From the NCBI GenBank assembly GCA_023133295.1, contig JAGLWT010000120.1, positions 1-41,103 of the forward strand: a stretch of 41,103 nt of DNA, read 5' to 3'. Each line of letters opens with the position of its first letter. Position 1 is the first letter of the stretch. A model generated the notes under the pieces. That model had not been told where the DNA came from. It saw nothing but the letters and a program-made list of their open reading frames with translations, and ran no database searches. Both the position numbers and the translations under genes were made by a program. Below are positions 23,841 through 32,165 of the stretch, one piece after another. The DNA is from a bacterium. Lineage in GTDB: Bacteria > AUK180.

Positions 23841-25909
23841 GCATCAAATCCTTTCTGTTTGAGATCTTCGACCAGCTTATTGGCGGAGGCCTCCGAATAA
23901 CTTCCCATCTTGACGCGGTAGATTATCGATTCGGCATCGCCTTTTTTGATCTTGACCTTGACATAAGAAGGTGAATATCCGTGCTCCTGGAGTTTTTTAA
24001 CCTCGCTCACGGCATCGCTGTCAACATCATATGAGCCCACATATACCGTTGCGGTTCCCTTGGTCAAAGAACTTGTGGGATCCGTAGATGCTGGGCCCAC
24101 CTTCTTCACGGGCTCCTTTTTTTCCGTGCCCATGATAATGATCTCAACTCTTCTGTTACGCGAACGGCCTTCCGGCGTTGAGTTATCCGCGATCGGCGTG
24201 GATTCTCCGTATCCGACAGCTTCGACCTTCCTGGGTGATATCGCCTGCTTGTCTACGAGGTACATCATCACCGAACGGGCTCTTGATTCTGAAAGTTTCT
24301 GATTGTAAGTAGGCGAGCCCAGACTGTCGGTATGGCCTTCAACCCGGATAGATGCGTCGGGATACTGTCCCAGAACCCTTCCCACACGATCCAGAGTAGC
24401 AAAAGCATACGGTGGTATAGAGGCTTTGCCGGATGCGAAATTGATCCCCTGAAGATTAAGGACGATACCTCTTTTATCTTCAACCAATTCGATATGCTTG
24501 TCCTGTGAAATCTCTTCTTTGACCTTATTCATCCTGGCTTCGTATTCCTTTCTCATTCTTTCGGCAGCTTCATCGGCAGCTTTTCTCGCAGCTTCTTCAA
24601 CAGCGATCTTCTGCTCCTGGGCCATTCTCTGGCGAAGAGCTTCTTTTTCGGCTTCTGACTGCGCTTCTTTTCGCGCTAATTCCTCTTGTGTCAGCTTGAG
24701 CTTTGCTTCTGCTTCGGCCTTCTGCCTCTCAAGGTCGTCTTTTTGCTGGTCTAAAGCCTTTTTCAAGGATGCGGAAGAAGTGGCAAGTATATCCTTAAGG
24801 TCTTTAAGCTCCTTCTTCAGAGCTTCAATATCCTCTTCTGTTTCAGTCATCATCACGGTGTTTGTGTCAATATATTCACTATTGATATCGATGGCGGAAA
24901 CATTTGTGTCAATACGCTCATGTATGGATTCCATATCTTCGGTCCAATCTTTTGATTTGGTCTTCTTTCCAAAGATCATCGTGATGGATGCAAGCTGATA
25001 TTTCCCAAGATTGCCTTTGTCCGAATAGGCAACATCCAGCTTCACCGCATCAGAAAATACCAATCCGAAACCGAAGGTAAATTCAGGTATATCCCATCCC
25101 AAGGCCTTCCAGCCGCTTCGAAGGATTATTGTATTACCCAAATTCAGCTCACCGCCCAAACTTAATTTGTATGTTCCGTCAACAGGCATGGTATTGTCGA
25201 ATGAGAGGGAAAGCCCCGAGCCCATTGTATCGATCAGTTTTACTACCCAGCCCAAATGGAATGTAGTGGGAGCCTTCAAAGATGCTTCATTATATGCCAT
25301 CGCATTCGCAATACCGATATTTGTAACGGAAGCACCGATACCTATCTTTTTAAATACTTCTGGAATGAACTGAATACCGACATCGGCAAGAAAGGTCTTC
25401 TGATAATCGTTAAAAAGGGTCTGGTCAATGAACTTGGCGGTAAAGCCAAGATAAAGGCCCGATCCCAATGCTGAACCGAATGAGACGAATGCCATTGTAT
25501 TTTTATTCTTGAAGGTGTCAACGACATAACCTGTGGAATCGGTCTCGTCCTCCTCTCCCCAATCGACATAAGCCCCGCCGATCGCCATTGAGGCCTCAAT
25601 ACCGAAATTCTGCTCCACTCCGGCAAAGAAACTCTGTATTCCCGCTAAGGGAATGTAGAGCGTATTCAATGACAACTGACTGTTCTTCAACCTGGCAATA
25701 CCCGCTGGGTTGATGAAGATGGATCCGCCGAAGTTATCGGAAAATCCGGAATAAGCATCCGCCATCGCATATGAAGCGGGGTCCCAGTTCAACTTTAAAA
25801 AATCGCCAAGCATAGCTGAGCCGGCCTTCTCATGGCCTTCAGATACTTCCGTGGTAAAGGGGATCACCAAAACAAAGAGTAAAAGAAGGAGTGTGATTAT
25901 CTTTTTCAT
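23825..25909 (-). CDS. PorV/PorQ-like barrel fused to coiled coil, OmpA-like and SPOR domains
   Basis: The 694-residue envelope protein has a signal peptide (1-20), then a PorV/PorQ (UPF0164-like) outer-membrane barrel (about 30-315; INPAGIARLKNSQLSL is a family-type segment). An alanine/glutamate-rich coiled coil (about 320-470) follows. An OmpA C-terminal peptidoglycan-binding domain (about 475-600) carries GHTDSLGSPTYNQKLSESRA and RSRNRRVEI, and a SPOR domain (about 622-694) ends the protein. OmpA and SPOR domains bind peptidoglycan, so the protein should tie the outer membrane to the wall; PorV-type barrels serve T9SS in Bacteroidetes. It lies 10 nt after the lamin-tail gene. Confidence 0.9.
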   Translation of the reverse strand: MKKIITLLLLLFVLVIPFTTEVSEGHEKAGSAMLGDFLKLNWDPASYAMADAYSGFSDNFGGSIFINPAGIARLKNSQLSLNTLYIPLAGIQSFFAGVEQNFGIEASMAIGGAYVDWGEEDETDSTGYVVDTFKNKNTMAFVSFGSALGSGLYLGFTAKFIDQTLFNDYQKTFLADVGIQFIPEVFKKIGIGASVTNIGIANAMAYNEASLKAPTTFHLGWVVKLIDTMGSGLSLSFDNTMPVDGTYKLSLGGELNLGNTIILRSGWKALGWDIPEFTFGFGLVFSDAVKLDVAYSDKGNLGKYQLASITMIFGKKTKSKDWTEDMESIHERIDTNVSAIDINSEYIDTNTVMMTETEEDIEALKKELKDLKDILATSSASLKKALDQQKDDLERQKAEAEAKLKLTQEELARKEAQSEAEKEALRQRMAQEQKIAVEEAARKAADEAAERMRKEYEARMNKVKEEISQDKHIELVEDKRGIVLNLQGINFASGKASIPPYAFATLDRVGRVLGQYPDASIRVEGHTDSLGSPTYNQKLSESRARSVMMYLVDKQAISPRKVEAVGYGESTPIADNSTPEGRSRNRRVEIIIMGTEKKEPVKKVGPASTDPTSSLTKGTATVYVGSYDVDSDAVSEVKKLQEHGYSPSYVKVKIKKGDAESIIYRVKMGSYSEASANKLVEDLKQKGFDAWIKK

Positions 25910-25919
25910 AATATTCTCC

Positions 25920-26852
25920 CTACCTGATGAAGGTCATTTTTTTGACCCTTTTCTTTCCGTCAGCATTCAGACCGATGAGGAAATTACCGGTCTGCACTTC
26001 ATTTCCCTGATCATTATCCCCTATCCAGGTAACTTCATGGTACCCTGGGGTGATCAAGGCGGCATATGAAAGGTGGTCTTCATTGATCACCGTTTTTATA
26101 ATATCTCCGGAGATGGTGTATATCTTCAATTCCAAGATCTCCACAGCCAGCGGCAAATAATACTTAAGAGTAGTATAAGGCGCCTTCTTCAGATCAAGGG
26201 GATTGGGATAATTCTGACAGAGTTCAACTACGAGAGTGGAGGCATCAACGAAATCCTCCTTACCCGGAGTAAGATCATTCGTTGAAATGGTCTTCCAATC
26301 ATAAGCGGTATCGCTGTCGGTCGAGTTCACCCTCTGAAGACCGTTGCCCACATAATAATAAACCGGCCTTGTAACCGTGTTCCATTCATTATCGGATACA
26401 ACTGTCGTAAGTAATGTGTCGGAGTAGGTATTATCCGAAGCTGCATAATAAACAACATCCTCATAAGTAGAGGCGTCCTCTTTCAATGAAATAACCTGGT
26501 ATTGCGCGGAAAGATTGTATGCGGTCCCCAGATAAATATCCCAGTATCCGGGATTATTCTCATTCATCAGCTGATCGTTCAACCCTGGGGAAAAGTGGAT
26601 CACCGCAATATCCCCTGTTGTAAGGGTTATGCTCTCTCCGACTGAAAGAAGGGCCACGGTGTTCCCATGGGATAATTCCAGCACATAGGTTTCATCTAAA
26701 ACGACATCGGCAACGCCGAAATTTTCTATCTCGATCCAGTCCTCTGAAAACTCCAGGCTGCCCGTGGGGGCGACTTCCGTGATCAGGACATTCGCAGCGA
26801 ACATCGGAATGCTCATAAGGATGAGTAACGCGGCAAAAAAGAGTTTCTTCAT
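25920..26852 (-). CDS. Secreted lamin-tail-domain protein with T9SS-type tail
   Basis: The 310-residue product has a signal peptide (1-19). The lamin-tail (LTD) fold is at about 20-135, beginning NVLITEVAPTG, with EDWIEIENFG as the characteristic strand. A linker follows, then a C-terminal FlgD/T9SS-like module (about 215-310; ELCQNYPNPLD, IYTISGDIIKT). Such proteins are exported, surface-attached and of unknown ligand. The ATG overlaps the rpe stop (ATGA) and has a perfect AGGAGGA site 4 nt upstream, in contrast to rpe itself, which has none. Confidence 0.85.
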   Translation of the reverse strand: MKKLFFAALLILMSIPMFAANVLITEVAPTGSLEFSEDWIEIENFGVADVVLDETYVLELSHGNTVALLSVGESITLTTGDIAVIHFSPGLNDQLMNENNPGYWDIYLGTAYNLSAQYQVISLKEDASTYEDVVYYAASDNTYSDTLLTTVVSDNEWNTVTRPVYYYVGNGLQRVNSTDSDTAYDWKTISTNDLTPGKEDFVDASTLVVELCQNYPNPLDLKKAPYTTLKYYLPLAVEILELKIYTISGDIIKTVINEDHLSYAALITPGYHEVTWIGDNDQGNEVQTGNFLIGLNADGKKRVKKMTFIR

Positions 26853-27487
26853 AAGATCCTCCTAATTTGATCTAAATTCTCTTTGATATTATTTTTCATG
26901 ACAGCACTTCCCATAACAATATAATCAAACTCCGCGGCATTTAGCACGCTTTCCAGATTATTAATGGTGATACCGCCGTCAATTTCCATCATAAAACCAT
27001 GTTTTATCTTATATTCTTGCAATAATTGTGCCTTTTCGAGAGTTTCAGGCATGAAGGATTGACCGCCATAGCCCGGAAATACACTCATAATCAGGGCTAA
27101 GTCAAATTCACCCATAAGGGGCAATAAGCCATCAATGGGCGTATCGGGATTAATGGCTATACCCGCTTTTGTACATTTTTGTCGAATATAGCGTAATATT
27201 TCAGCGGGTTGAGATGATGCTTCCAGATGTATCGTTACGATATCGCCATATTGACAAAAGCGCTCTACATACTTCATCGGGTCGGATATCATCAAGTGTA
27301 TATCCAGGGAAAAATCCGAGTCCTTCAGGGACTCGAGGATTGGAAAAGCGAAGGAAATATTATCCACAAAATGACCATCCATGACATCGATATGAAGGGT
27401 ATCCACAGAACCCTGTTTCAGGATCCGCAGCTGCTCCCCGAGTATCTTGAAGTCGGCATTAAGGATAGATGGTGCAAGTTTCGCCAT
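26849..27487 (-). CDS. rpe: Ribulose-phosphate 3-epimerase
   Basis: The 212-residue TIM barrel interconverts ribulose 5-phosphate and xylulose 5-phosphate in the pentose phosphate and Calvin cycles. The metal and catalytic residues are H32 and D34 (LHIDVMDG), H64 (DIHLMI) and D170 (MEIDGGI); S7 is in the APSILNADF motif and a phosphate loop is at GYGGQSF. The start is certain because APSIL lies at its usual distance from the N-terminus. No Shine-Dalgarno sequence precedes the ATG, and the promoter predicts a leader of about 5 nt. It heads an operon of envelope genes plus thrC. Confidence 0.96.
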   Translation of the reverse strand: MAKLAPSILNADFKILGEQLRILKQGSVDTLHIDVMDGHFVDNISFAFPILESLKDSDFSLDIHLMISDPMKYVERFCQYGDIVTIHLEASSQPAEILRYIRQKCTKAGIAINPDTPIDGLLPLMGEFDLALIMSVFPGYGGQSFMPETLEKAQLLQEYKIKHGFMMEIDGGITINNLESVLNAAEFDYIVMGSAVMKNNIKENLDQIRRIL

Positions 27488-27498
27488 AATACGCCAGT

Positions 27499-27527
27499 AT
27501 TATACTACATTCAAATGCAATTTGCAA
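27499..27527 (-). promoter_or_regulatory. Promoter of the rpe operon
   Basis: On the minus strand the -35 is TTGCAA (27522-27527), the spacer 17 nt and the -10 TATAAT (27499-27504). The predicted start at about 27492 is only 5 nt before the rpe ATG, which would give an essentially leaderless mRNA. Confidence 0.7.
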
Positions 27528-27557
27528 AGAAAAGAATATCGTGTGACGCAGGTAGAA

Positions 27558-27602
27558 CAATTGTCAATTGTCCATTGTTCATTGGTTGAAGCCACCGTCC
27601 CC
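27558..27602 (+). repeat. Heptamer tandem tract with shared 3' flank
   Basis: Imperfect ATTGTCM heptamers are followed by GTTGAAGCCACCGTCCCC. The same tract plus flank recurs at 32111-32161. It sits between the divergent rpe and DUF3857 promoters. Confidence 0.75.
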
Positions 27603-27609
27603 ATATTCA

Positions 27610-27638
27610 TTTTAAATAAAGTAAAAAAGTAGTATACT
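27610..27638 (+). promoter_or_regulatory. Likely promoter of the DUF3857 gene pair
   Basis: A good -10 (TATACT, 27633-27638) has a poor -35 (TTTTAA, 27610-27615) 17 nt upstream. The predicted leader of about 43 nt contains a GGGAGG ribosome-binding site (27676-27681). Confidence 0.4.
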
Positions 27639-27687
27639 GAAATACAATTACTTATTTTTCAGTATATACAGACATGGGAGGTCTTTT

Positions 27688-29613
27688 ATGAATATGCGAA
27701 AGATTTTTGACGGAATTATGCTTACCGGGCTTTTATTGGCCCTTTTTGCTTTTTACGGCTGCGCGGGTGCTAAGATCGATATCAAAACGACTCCGGTGAA
27801 AAAGGATTATAAAGGCGCATCATCGGTAACACTCTTTGATATATCACATACTAAGTTAAATACCGACGGTTCCTATGAACATACCTGCCATAAGGCGGTA
27901 AAGGTCTTTAATGTTAAGGGCAGAAAAATGTATTCAGCCGTATCCACCCAGTTTTGCAAGGATTATGGTACATCAGAGATCAAGTATATAAGGGTTTATA
28001 AACCCAATGGAGAGGTCGTCAATGTTTCAAAAAAGAAGATACAGACAATGCCGATGCCTGCATTGGGTAAATTTTTTCTTGATAAGATTATGATCTCAAA
28101 AGTGGAAATTCCCGACCTTGAAAATAATTGTATTATTGAATATGAGATCGTTGATCATTTTACGAATCCCCCCATGGAAAATAACTACTGGGATTTTCTT
28201 CTTTTTGAGGACTTTCAGCCGATCGTGAAGAAAATTGTTTCGCTCGAATATCCAGAGAGCATGAATATTAAATACGAACTTCTCGGGGAAGAGGGCATAA
28301 AAGTTGACAAGGCGGTAAAAGGCAAGAAGAAGATTCTGAAATTCTCTATGGAAAACATCGAAAAAATAAAGGCGGAACCAATGATGCCGGCGCTTAATAA
28401 GGTCGGAAGAAGGGTTTTGATAACTTCTACAGAAAGTTGGAAAGATATATCAAAATGGGCATACGAACTGTATGAACCTAAAATGGAAGCAACCGGACCA
28501 GTTAAGGAAAAGGTTGAAGAACTCACAAAAGGGATCACCGACAGGGAAGAGAAGATCGAGAAGATATTCAGATTTGTTTGTGATGAGATCAGATATGTTG
28601 AAGTTGGAATGGTCGGGAAGAAAGGAGGTTTTGAACCCTATGCGGCAGAATATACTCTGAAAAACAAGTACGGTGTATGCAGGGACAAAGCGGTCTTGAT
28701 GGCGGCGATGTTAAAATGTATCGGCGAAGATGCCTATGTTGTTCTTACCAATCCGATGTATAAGATCGATACTATACTCCCCATATCACTGTTCAATCAT
28801 GCTATTACCGCAATAAAAGAGAAAGATGGCAAGTACAGATTCATTGATTCCACAACCTTCGGCGCAAATGTGGATCTTCCTGAAATGGAACGGGACAAGA
28901 TCGCGCTTGTAATGACAAAAGACGGGGAAAGTTGGACAAATACAGGGAAGAAGGACCCATATAAGAATCTGATGCTTGTAAATATCCAATCAAATATTAA
29001 AAGAGATCTGAGTTCAAAAAACATTTTCAGTATTGAGATGAACGGTGATATGGCCATGAGTATGAGAAATGCGAAAAAATATCTGAAGGACATGGATATA
29101 AGCGATATGCTTGAACAGATCGTAAAACAGTTCGCGGAGGACGCAAAGGTTGATAAGAAAGAATCGAAAATAGAGATACCCGATGATTTTAATAAACCGG
29201 TTATTATGAGGATTGTTTTTACAACCGCGAATGTATTGCAGAAATCAGGTAAATACTATAAATTCAACCTTGGCGACGCAAGTTCAATGGGCAGCGGCGG
29301 TCCGGGATATTTCAATCTTGAGAAGAGAAAATATCCACTTAAAATAGATATGGGAATGGTAGCAAAGGCAACAATTGAGATAAATTATCCATCCAATATT
29401 AAGCCGAAAAGCTATCCGAAAAAGTATAATTTCAAATCCGACTATATGGATCTGAGCAGTAATTACAGCTTGAAGAAAGGCAGACTCACTTTAACATCCG
29501 ACAGCATTATGTTTCCGGCAACCATTATGCCGAAAGATTATGTCACTGAAAAAAAGAAGTATAATGAGTTCGAAAAAAATACAAACAGCGATATCATCTT
29601 TATAAAGAGGTAG
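27688..29613 (+). CDS. DUF3857 / transglutaminase-like lipoprotein with intact active site
   Basis: The 641-residue product has a lipoprotein signal peptide (YGC, Cys about 25), an N-terminal DUF3857 beta domain (about 45-215), a transglutaminase-like papain-fold core (about 245-400) and a C-terminal beta domain. The catalytic triad is visible: C331 in KYGVCRDKAVLMAAML, H371 in FNHAITAI and D387 in FIDSTT. Such proteins are common in FCB bacteria; they may cut or crosslink proteins in the periplasm or outer membrane, but no substrate is established. It precedes a paralogue by 2 nt, and the paralogue's ribosome-binding site lies in this gene's last codons. Confidence 0.88.
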   Translation: MNMRKIFDGIMLTGLLLALFAFYGCAGAKIDIKTTPVKKDYKGASSVTLFDISHTKLNTDGSYEHTCHKAVKVFNVKGRKMYSAVSTQFCKDYGTSEIKYIRVYKPNGEVVNVSKKKIQTMPMPALGKFFLDKIMISKVEIPDLENNCIIEYEIVDHFTNPPMENNYWDFLLFEDFQPIVKKIVSLEYPESMNIKYELLGEEGIKVDKAVKGKKKILKFSMENIEKIKAEPMMPALNKVGRRVLITSTESWKDISKWAYELYEPKMEATGPVKEKVEELTKGITDREEKIEKIFRFVCDEIRYVEVGMVGKKGGFEPYAAEYTLKNKYGVCRDKAVLMAAMLKCIGEDAYVVLTNPMYKIDTILPISLFNHAITAIKEKDGKYRFIDSTTFGANVDLPEMERDKIALVMTKDGESWTNTGKKDPYKNLMLVNIQSNIKRDLSSKNIFSIEMNGDMAMSMRNAKKYLKDMDISDMLEQIVKQFAEDAKVDKKESKIEIPDDFNKPVIMRIVFTTANVLQKSGKYYKFNLGDASSMGSGGPGYFNLEKRKYPLKIDMGMVAKATIEINYPSNIKPKSYPKKYNFKSDYMDLSSNYSLKKGRLTLTSDSIMFPATIMPKDYVTEKKKYNEFEKNTNSDIIFIKR

Positions 29614-29615
29614 AA

Positions 29616-31457
29616 ATGAAACGGTTTATTCTATTTTCGTTATTGTTCCTTCTGATTTTCTCGAGTTATGCGGTTGATGTCGATGCACTCATAAAGAATT
29701 CACCTGCAAAAGATAGTATTAAGGAGGCAAAAGCGATCTATCTTCTAAATAGAACAACGGTAGATCATAGGGAAAACGCAAAAGAAAAGGTACACAGTCA
29801 TTTTCTTATAAAAATTCTCCGTACGGGCGGAGAAGATAGATTCGGTGATCAGCATATCTATTTTGACAAGGGACTGGAAAAGGTAAATATTCTAAAGGCA
29901 AGAACCTATGCCGACGGGAAATGGATAGAGGTAGATAGAAAAAAGGCAATCAAGGTGCTTTCAAGATTTACAGCCTTTTCAGCGGGTGATTATTATCCGA
30001 ACGCAAGGCAATTAGTTGTAGCATTTCCGGCACTTGGCGAAAATGCCGTGATAGAACTTGAGTATACAAAAGAATTATTAAAGAGGAAAAAATGTAAGGA
30101 AAAGAAGCTGATCTACGGCGAGGCATATTTGCAGGGTTCGACACCTATGGAAAATGTGGAGAGAACTTACATATTTGACAAAGAAAACGATTTGAAAACA
30201 GCGTTTAAGAACGATGATAAACAATTTGAATACACATTTACAGAAAAAGACAACGGGACATCTCTTATTTACACATTTAGAAGCGGCAGTATCCCCATGA
30301 TCATAAATGAGCCGTATATGGAGAGTTATGAGAGATTTGTTCCTATATTTATCTTTTCGAACATTGGATCATACGATGAATATTCACAGTATGTTTACAA
30401 AAAGATGTTTGCGAGAACTGAGAAGTGCGGAAAAACATTTAAGAATGATAACGGGCTTATAAAATTTATGACGGAAGATGTCAGAGATGTCTGGTTCTCC
30501 TTTTCAGCAAGCGGATTCAGTCCTTATAAGTTAAAAAAGATACTGAAAAACAGATATGCCGGCCAGGTGGACAAGGCATATTTGCTCTATTATTTGCTTA
30601 AAGATAATGGTAAATCCCCTCAATTCTGCTTTGTACAAAATAGAGAACCGTTATTCAAGGATTTCATTATCCCGAGTAAATTTTCCGCTTTTACCTGCTA
30701 TGACGGCGAAAAAGCTTACAATGTCGAGTCGGACAGCATTGATTATGATTCCACTATCCATGACAAATGTAAGATCTTTGTAATCGGGGAAAAAGCTGGG
30801 AAATGGATAGAGATCGGTGATAAAATAAAGCCGAAAGAAACGGATTGCACGATAAGTATTGACAAGAACGGTGACGCTGAGATCGAATACAAGATCATTT
30901 ACAATGGCGAGGCAAGTACGGTCCGAAACAAGTACAGGGACAAGGATGAAGATGAATATGAAAAGATGATAACAGAGTTCGCTAAAGAAGTATTCCCGAA
31001 TTCTAAGATCATTTCCTATGATATAGAAAACATTGACGATAGGGAAAAAGCACCCGTAATCAGTATAAGATTAAAGAAGGAGAGGTATGTAAAGTTCTCT
31101 GATAATATTGGTTTTTTGAATCTCCGTGAAAACCGTTTTGCCGTATCAAAATACTTCAGTAAAGATGACCGGAAATATGGCCTGGAACTTGCGCCCTGGA
31201 ACAAAATGATGAACCTGGTCCATTACAATATCTCTATAGACGGATTAACATTTGATTATATTCCATCGGATATAGCAGTAAAAACAGATCTTTTCGACGA
31301 AAGTATCAAATTCACGAAAGAAGGAAACAGTATCAAAATAGAGAAAATGCTCAATATTAATTCCGGTTATATGTGCATAGAAACCTACGAAAAGGAAAAG
31401 GATAATGTAAATAGGAAGGCATCAGAGCTCAGTCAAATCGTTATTAAGAAACAATAA
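29616..31457 (+). CDS. DUF3857 protein with degenerate transglutaminase-like domain
   Basis: The 613-residue paralogue of the preceding protein has a signal peptide (1-19) but no lipobox. It has a DUF3857 domain (about 25-220), a transglutaminase-like core and a C-terminal beta domain. Where the upstream protein has KYGVCRDKA, this one has RYAGQVDKA: Gln317 replaces the nucleophilic Cys. The region matching FNHAITAI reads FSAFTCY, so the histidine is missing too. It is therefore probably not a cysteine protease or transglutaminase; it may regulate or hold substrates for its active neighbour. An AGAGG ribosome-binding site is supplied by the end of the upstream gene. Confidence 0.85.
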   Translation: MKRFILFSLLFLLIFSSYAVDVDALIKNSPAKDSIKEAKAIYLLNRTTVDHRENAKEKVHSHFLIKILRTGGEDRFGDQHIYFDKGLEKVNILKARTYADGKWIEVDRKKAIKVLSRFTAFSAGDYYPNARQLVVAFPALGENAVIELEYTKELLKRKKCKEKKLIYGEAYLQGSTPMENVERTYIFDKENDLKTAFKNDDKQFEYTFTEKDNGTSLIYTFRSGSIPMIINEPYMESYERFVPIFIFSNIGSYDEYSQYVYKKMFARTEKCGKTFKNDNGLIKFMTEDVRDVWFSFSASGFSPYKLKKILKNRYAGQVDKAYLLYYLLKDNGKSPQFCFVQNREPLFKDFIIPSKFSAFTCYDGEKAYNVESDSIDYDSTIHDKCKIFVIGEKAGKWIEIGDKIKPKETDCTISIDKNGDAEIEYKIIYNGEASTVRNKYRDKDEDEYEKMITEFAKEVFPNSKIISYDIENIDDREKAPVISIRLKKERYVKFSDNIGFLNLRENRFAVSKYFSKDDRKYGLELAPWNKMMNLVHYNISIDGLTFDYIPSDIAVKTDLFDESIKFTKEGNSIKIEKMLNINSGYMCIETYEKEKDNVNRKASELSQIVIKKQ

Positions 31458-31558
31458 ACGAGACGAGGTACCTGGTCTTCCTGCGCCCTTAGCAAGGTAC
31501 GCTGGGAACATAAGCGACCGAAGGATCCATCTTTCTCTACTTAGACCTTCTCGCTATT

Positions 31559-31590
31559 TGTCATACTGAGCCTTTTGCGAAGTATCCATC
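31559..31590 (+). repeat. Hairpin repeat, A-T subtype (left flank of GIY-YIG gene)
   Basis: It reads TGTCATACTGAGC ... GCGAAGTATCC. ATACT pairs with AGTAT, then tandem G.A, then GC with GC. The stem base that is C-G in other copies is A-T here, with both strands changed. Confidence 0.8.
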
Positions 31591-31878
31591 TTATAGGATC
31601 TCATTGTACAAACCTCTCCATTTCTTATTGCCCTTTTCAATGAGTCCTATCTTGTATTTCCGAACCTTCCCTTTCAGAAATTTTTCCCTCGCAATCGCCT
31701 CATACATTGAATCATGAACTTCGTAATATACAAGTAAATGCAACCCGTATCTCTTAGAGAAACCTTCAACCGAATCATTTCTATGCTCATAAATTCTTTT
31801 CACGGGATTGCTTGTGACGCCAATATATAAAGTGCCGTTTTTCCTATTGGTTATAATGTAAACATATCCCTTTTTCAA
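31591..31878 (-). CDS. Small GIY-YIG nuclease family protein
   Basis: The 95-residue product is a stand-alone GIY-YIG domain of the UPF0213/YhbQ-like type. Visible elements are the first strand YVYIITN (GIY position), LYIGVT (YIG, 18-20), the catalytic arginine R28 in VKRIYEH, the glutamate E65 in AIAREKFLKG, and the terminal NKKWRGLYNEIL helix. Such domains nick or cut DNA through a single metal ion. The start is TTG (31876-31878) with AGGAG (31884-31888) 5 nt upstream. No accessory DNA-binding domain is present. It is isolated from other genes, lies inside a repeat island, and both ends touch inverted hairpin repeats. Confidence 0.9.
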   Translation of the reverse strand: MKKGYVYIITNRKNGTLYIGVTSNPVKRIYEHRNDSVEGFSKRYGLHLLVYYEVHDSMYEAIAREKFLKGKVRKYKIGLIEKGNKKWRGLYNEIL

Positions 31879-31883
31879 TTAAA

Positions 31884-31888
31884 CTCCT
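31884..31888 (-). promoter_or_regulatory. Ribosome binding site of the GIY-YIG gene
   Basis: AGGAG on the minus strand, 5 nt before the TTG start. It overlaps the inner end of the right-hand hairpin repeat (GAATCCAGGAG), so repeat and gene are fused at this point. Confidence 0.75.
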
Positions 31889-31922
31889 GGATTCTTCGGT
31901 CGCAAGCTCCTTCAGAATGACA
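31887..31922 (-). repeat. Hairpin repeat, T-A subtype (right flank of GIY-YIG gene)
   Basis: On the minus strand it reads TGTCATTCTGAAGG ... CCGAAGAATCC, with ATTCT pairing with AGAAT. It closely matches 10776-10814. Confidence 0.8.
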
Positions 31923-31980
31923 AAGTTGCATCTGTTTTGTCTCCTCTGCAATTCTTCATTCTTCACTGTTCACTGCATTC

Positions 31981-32014
31981 TGTCATCCTGAGCTTTTCCG
32001 CGAAGGATCCATCT
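31981..32014 (+). repeat. Hairpin repeat, C-G subtype
   Basis: TGTCATCCTGAGC, loop TTTTCC, GCGAAGGATCC. Same core as 10013-10045 (inverted) and 40973-41006. The similarity with the latter continues downstream to a TTTCCCC segment near 32038. Confidence 0.8.
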
Positions 32015-32039
32015 GGTATTTGCTTCTTGTGTTTTCCCC

Positions 32040-32161
32040 ACTTGTGCACTTGTGCTCTTGTCACTTGTGCTCTGCGTAGCATAACCTTTAACTTTTCAAC
32101 ATTTCTCAGTAATTGTCCATTGTCAATTGTCCATTGTTCATTGGTTGAAGCCACCGTCCCC
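32040..32161 (+). repeat. Octamer composite followed by heptamer tract
   Basis: CTTGTGCW octamers, GCGTAGCATAACCTT and AACTTTTC (32040-32103) match 10990-11066 and 40872-40929. ATTGTCM heptamers and the GTTGAAGCCACCGTCCCC flank (32111-32161) match 27558-27602. Confidence 0.75.
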
Positions 32162-32165
32162 AATT

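Larger units (their letters stand above)
31557..31925 (-). mobile_element. Candidate mobile unit: GIY-YIG gene framed by inverted hairpin repeats
   Basis: The GIY-YIG gene is enclosed on both sides by copies of the TGTCATnCTGA...GAAGnATCC hairpin repeat in inverted orientation, each with TGTCA pointing outwards. The left copy (31559-31590) directly abuts the stop codon, and the right copy (31887-31922) ends at the ribosome-binding site. Total length is about 369 bp. No target-site duplication is visible. The unit has the outline of a small transposon or homing-type element, but movement is inferred, not shown. Confidence 0.5.
31458..32165. repeat. Repeat island II surrounding the GIY-YIG gene
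   Basis: Between two gene blocks that both end here lies a mosaic. It holds a partial hairpin repeat (31513-31532), the GIY-YIG unit with inverted hairpin repeats (31557-31925), a further hairpin repeat (31981-32014), an octamer composite (32040-32103) and a heptamer tract with its GTTGAAGCCACCGTCCCC flank (32111-32161). Apart from the GIY-YIG gene I see no coding region; frames at 31937-32287 and 31963-32295 are repeat-derived. Confidence 0.85.
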
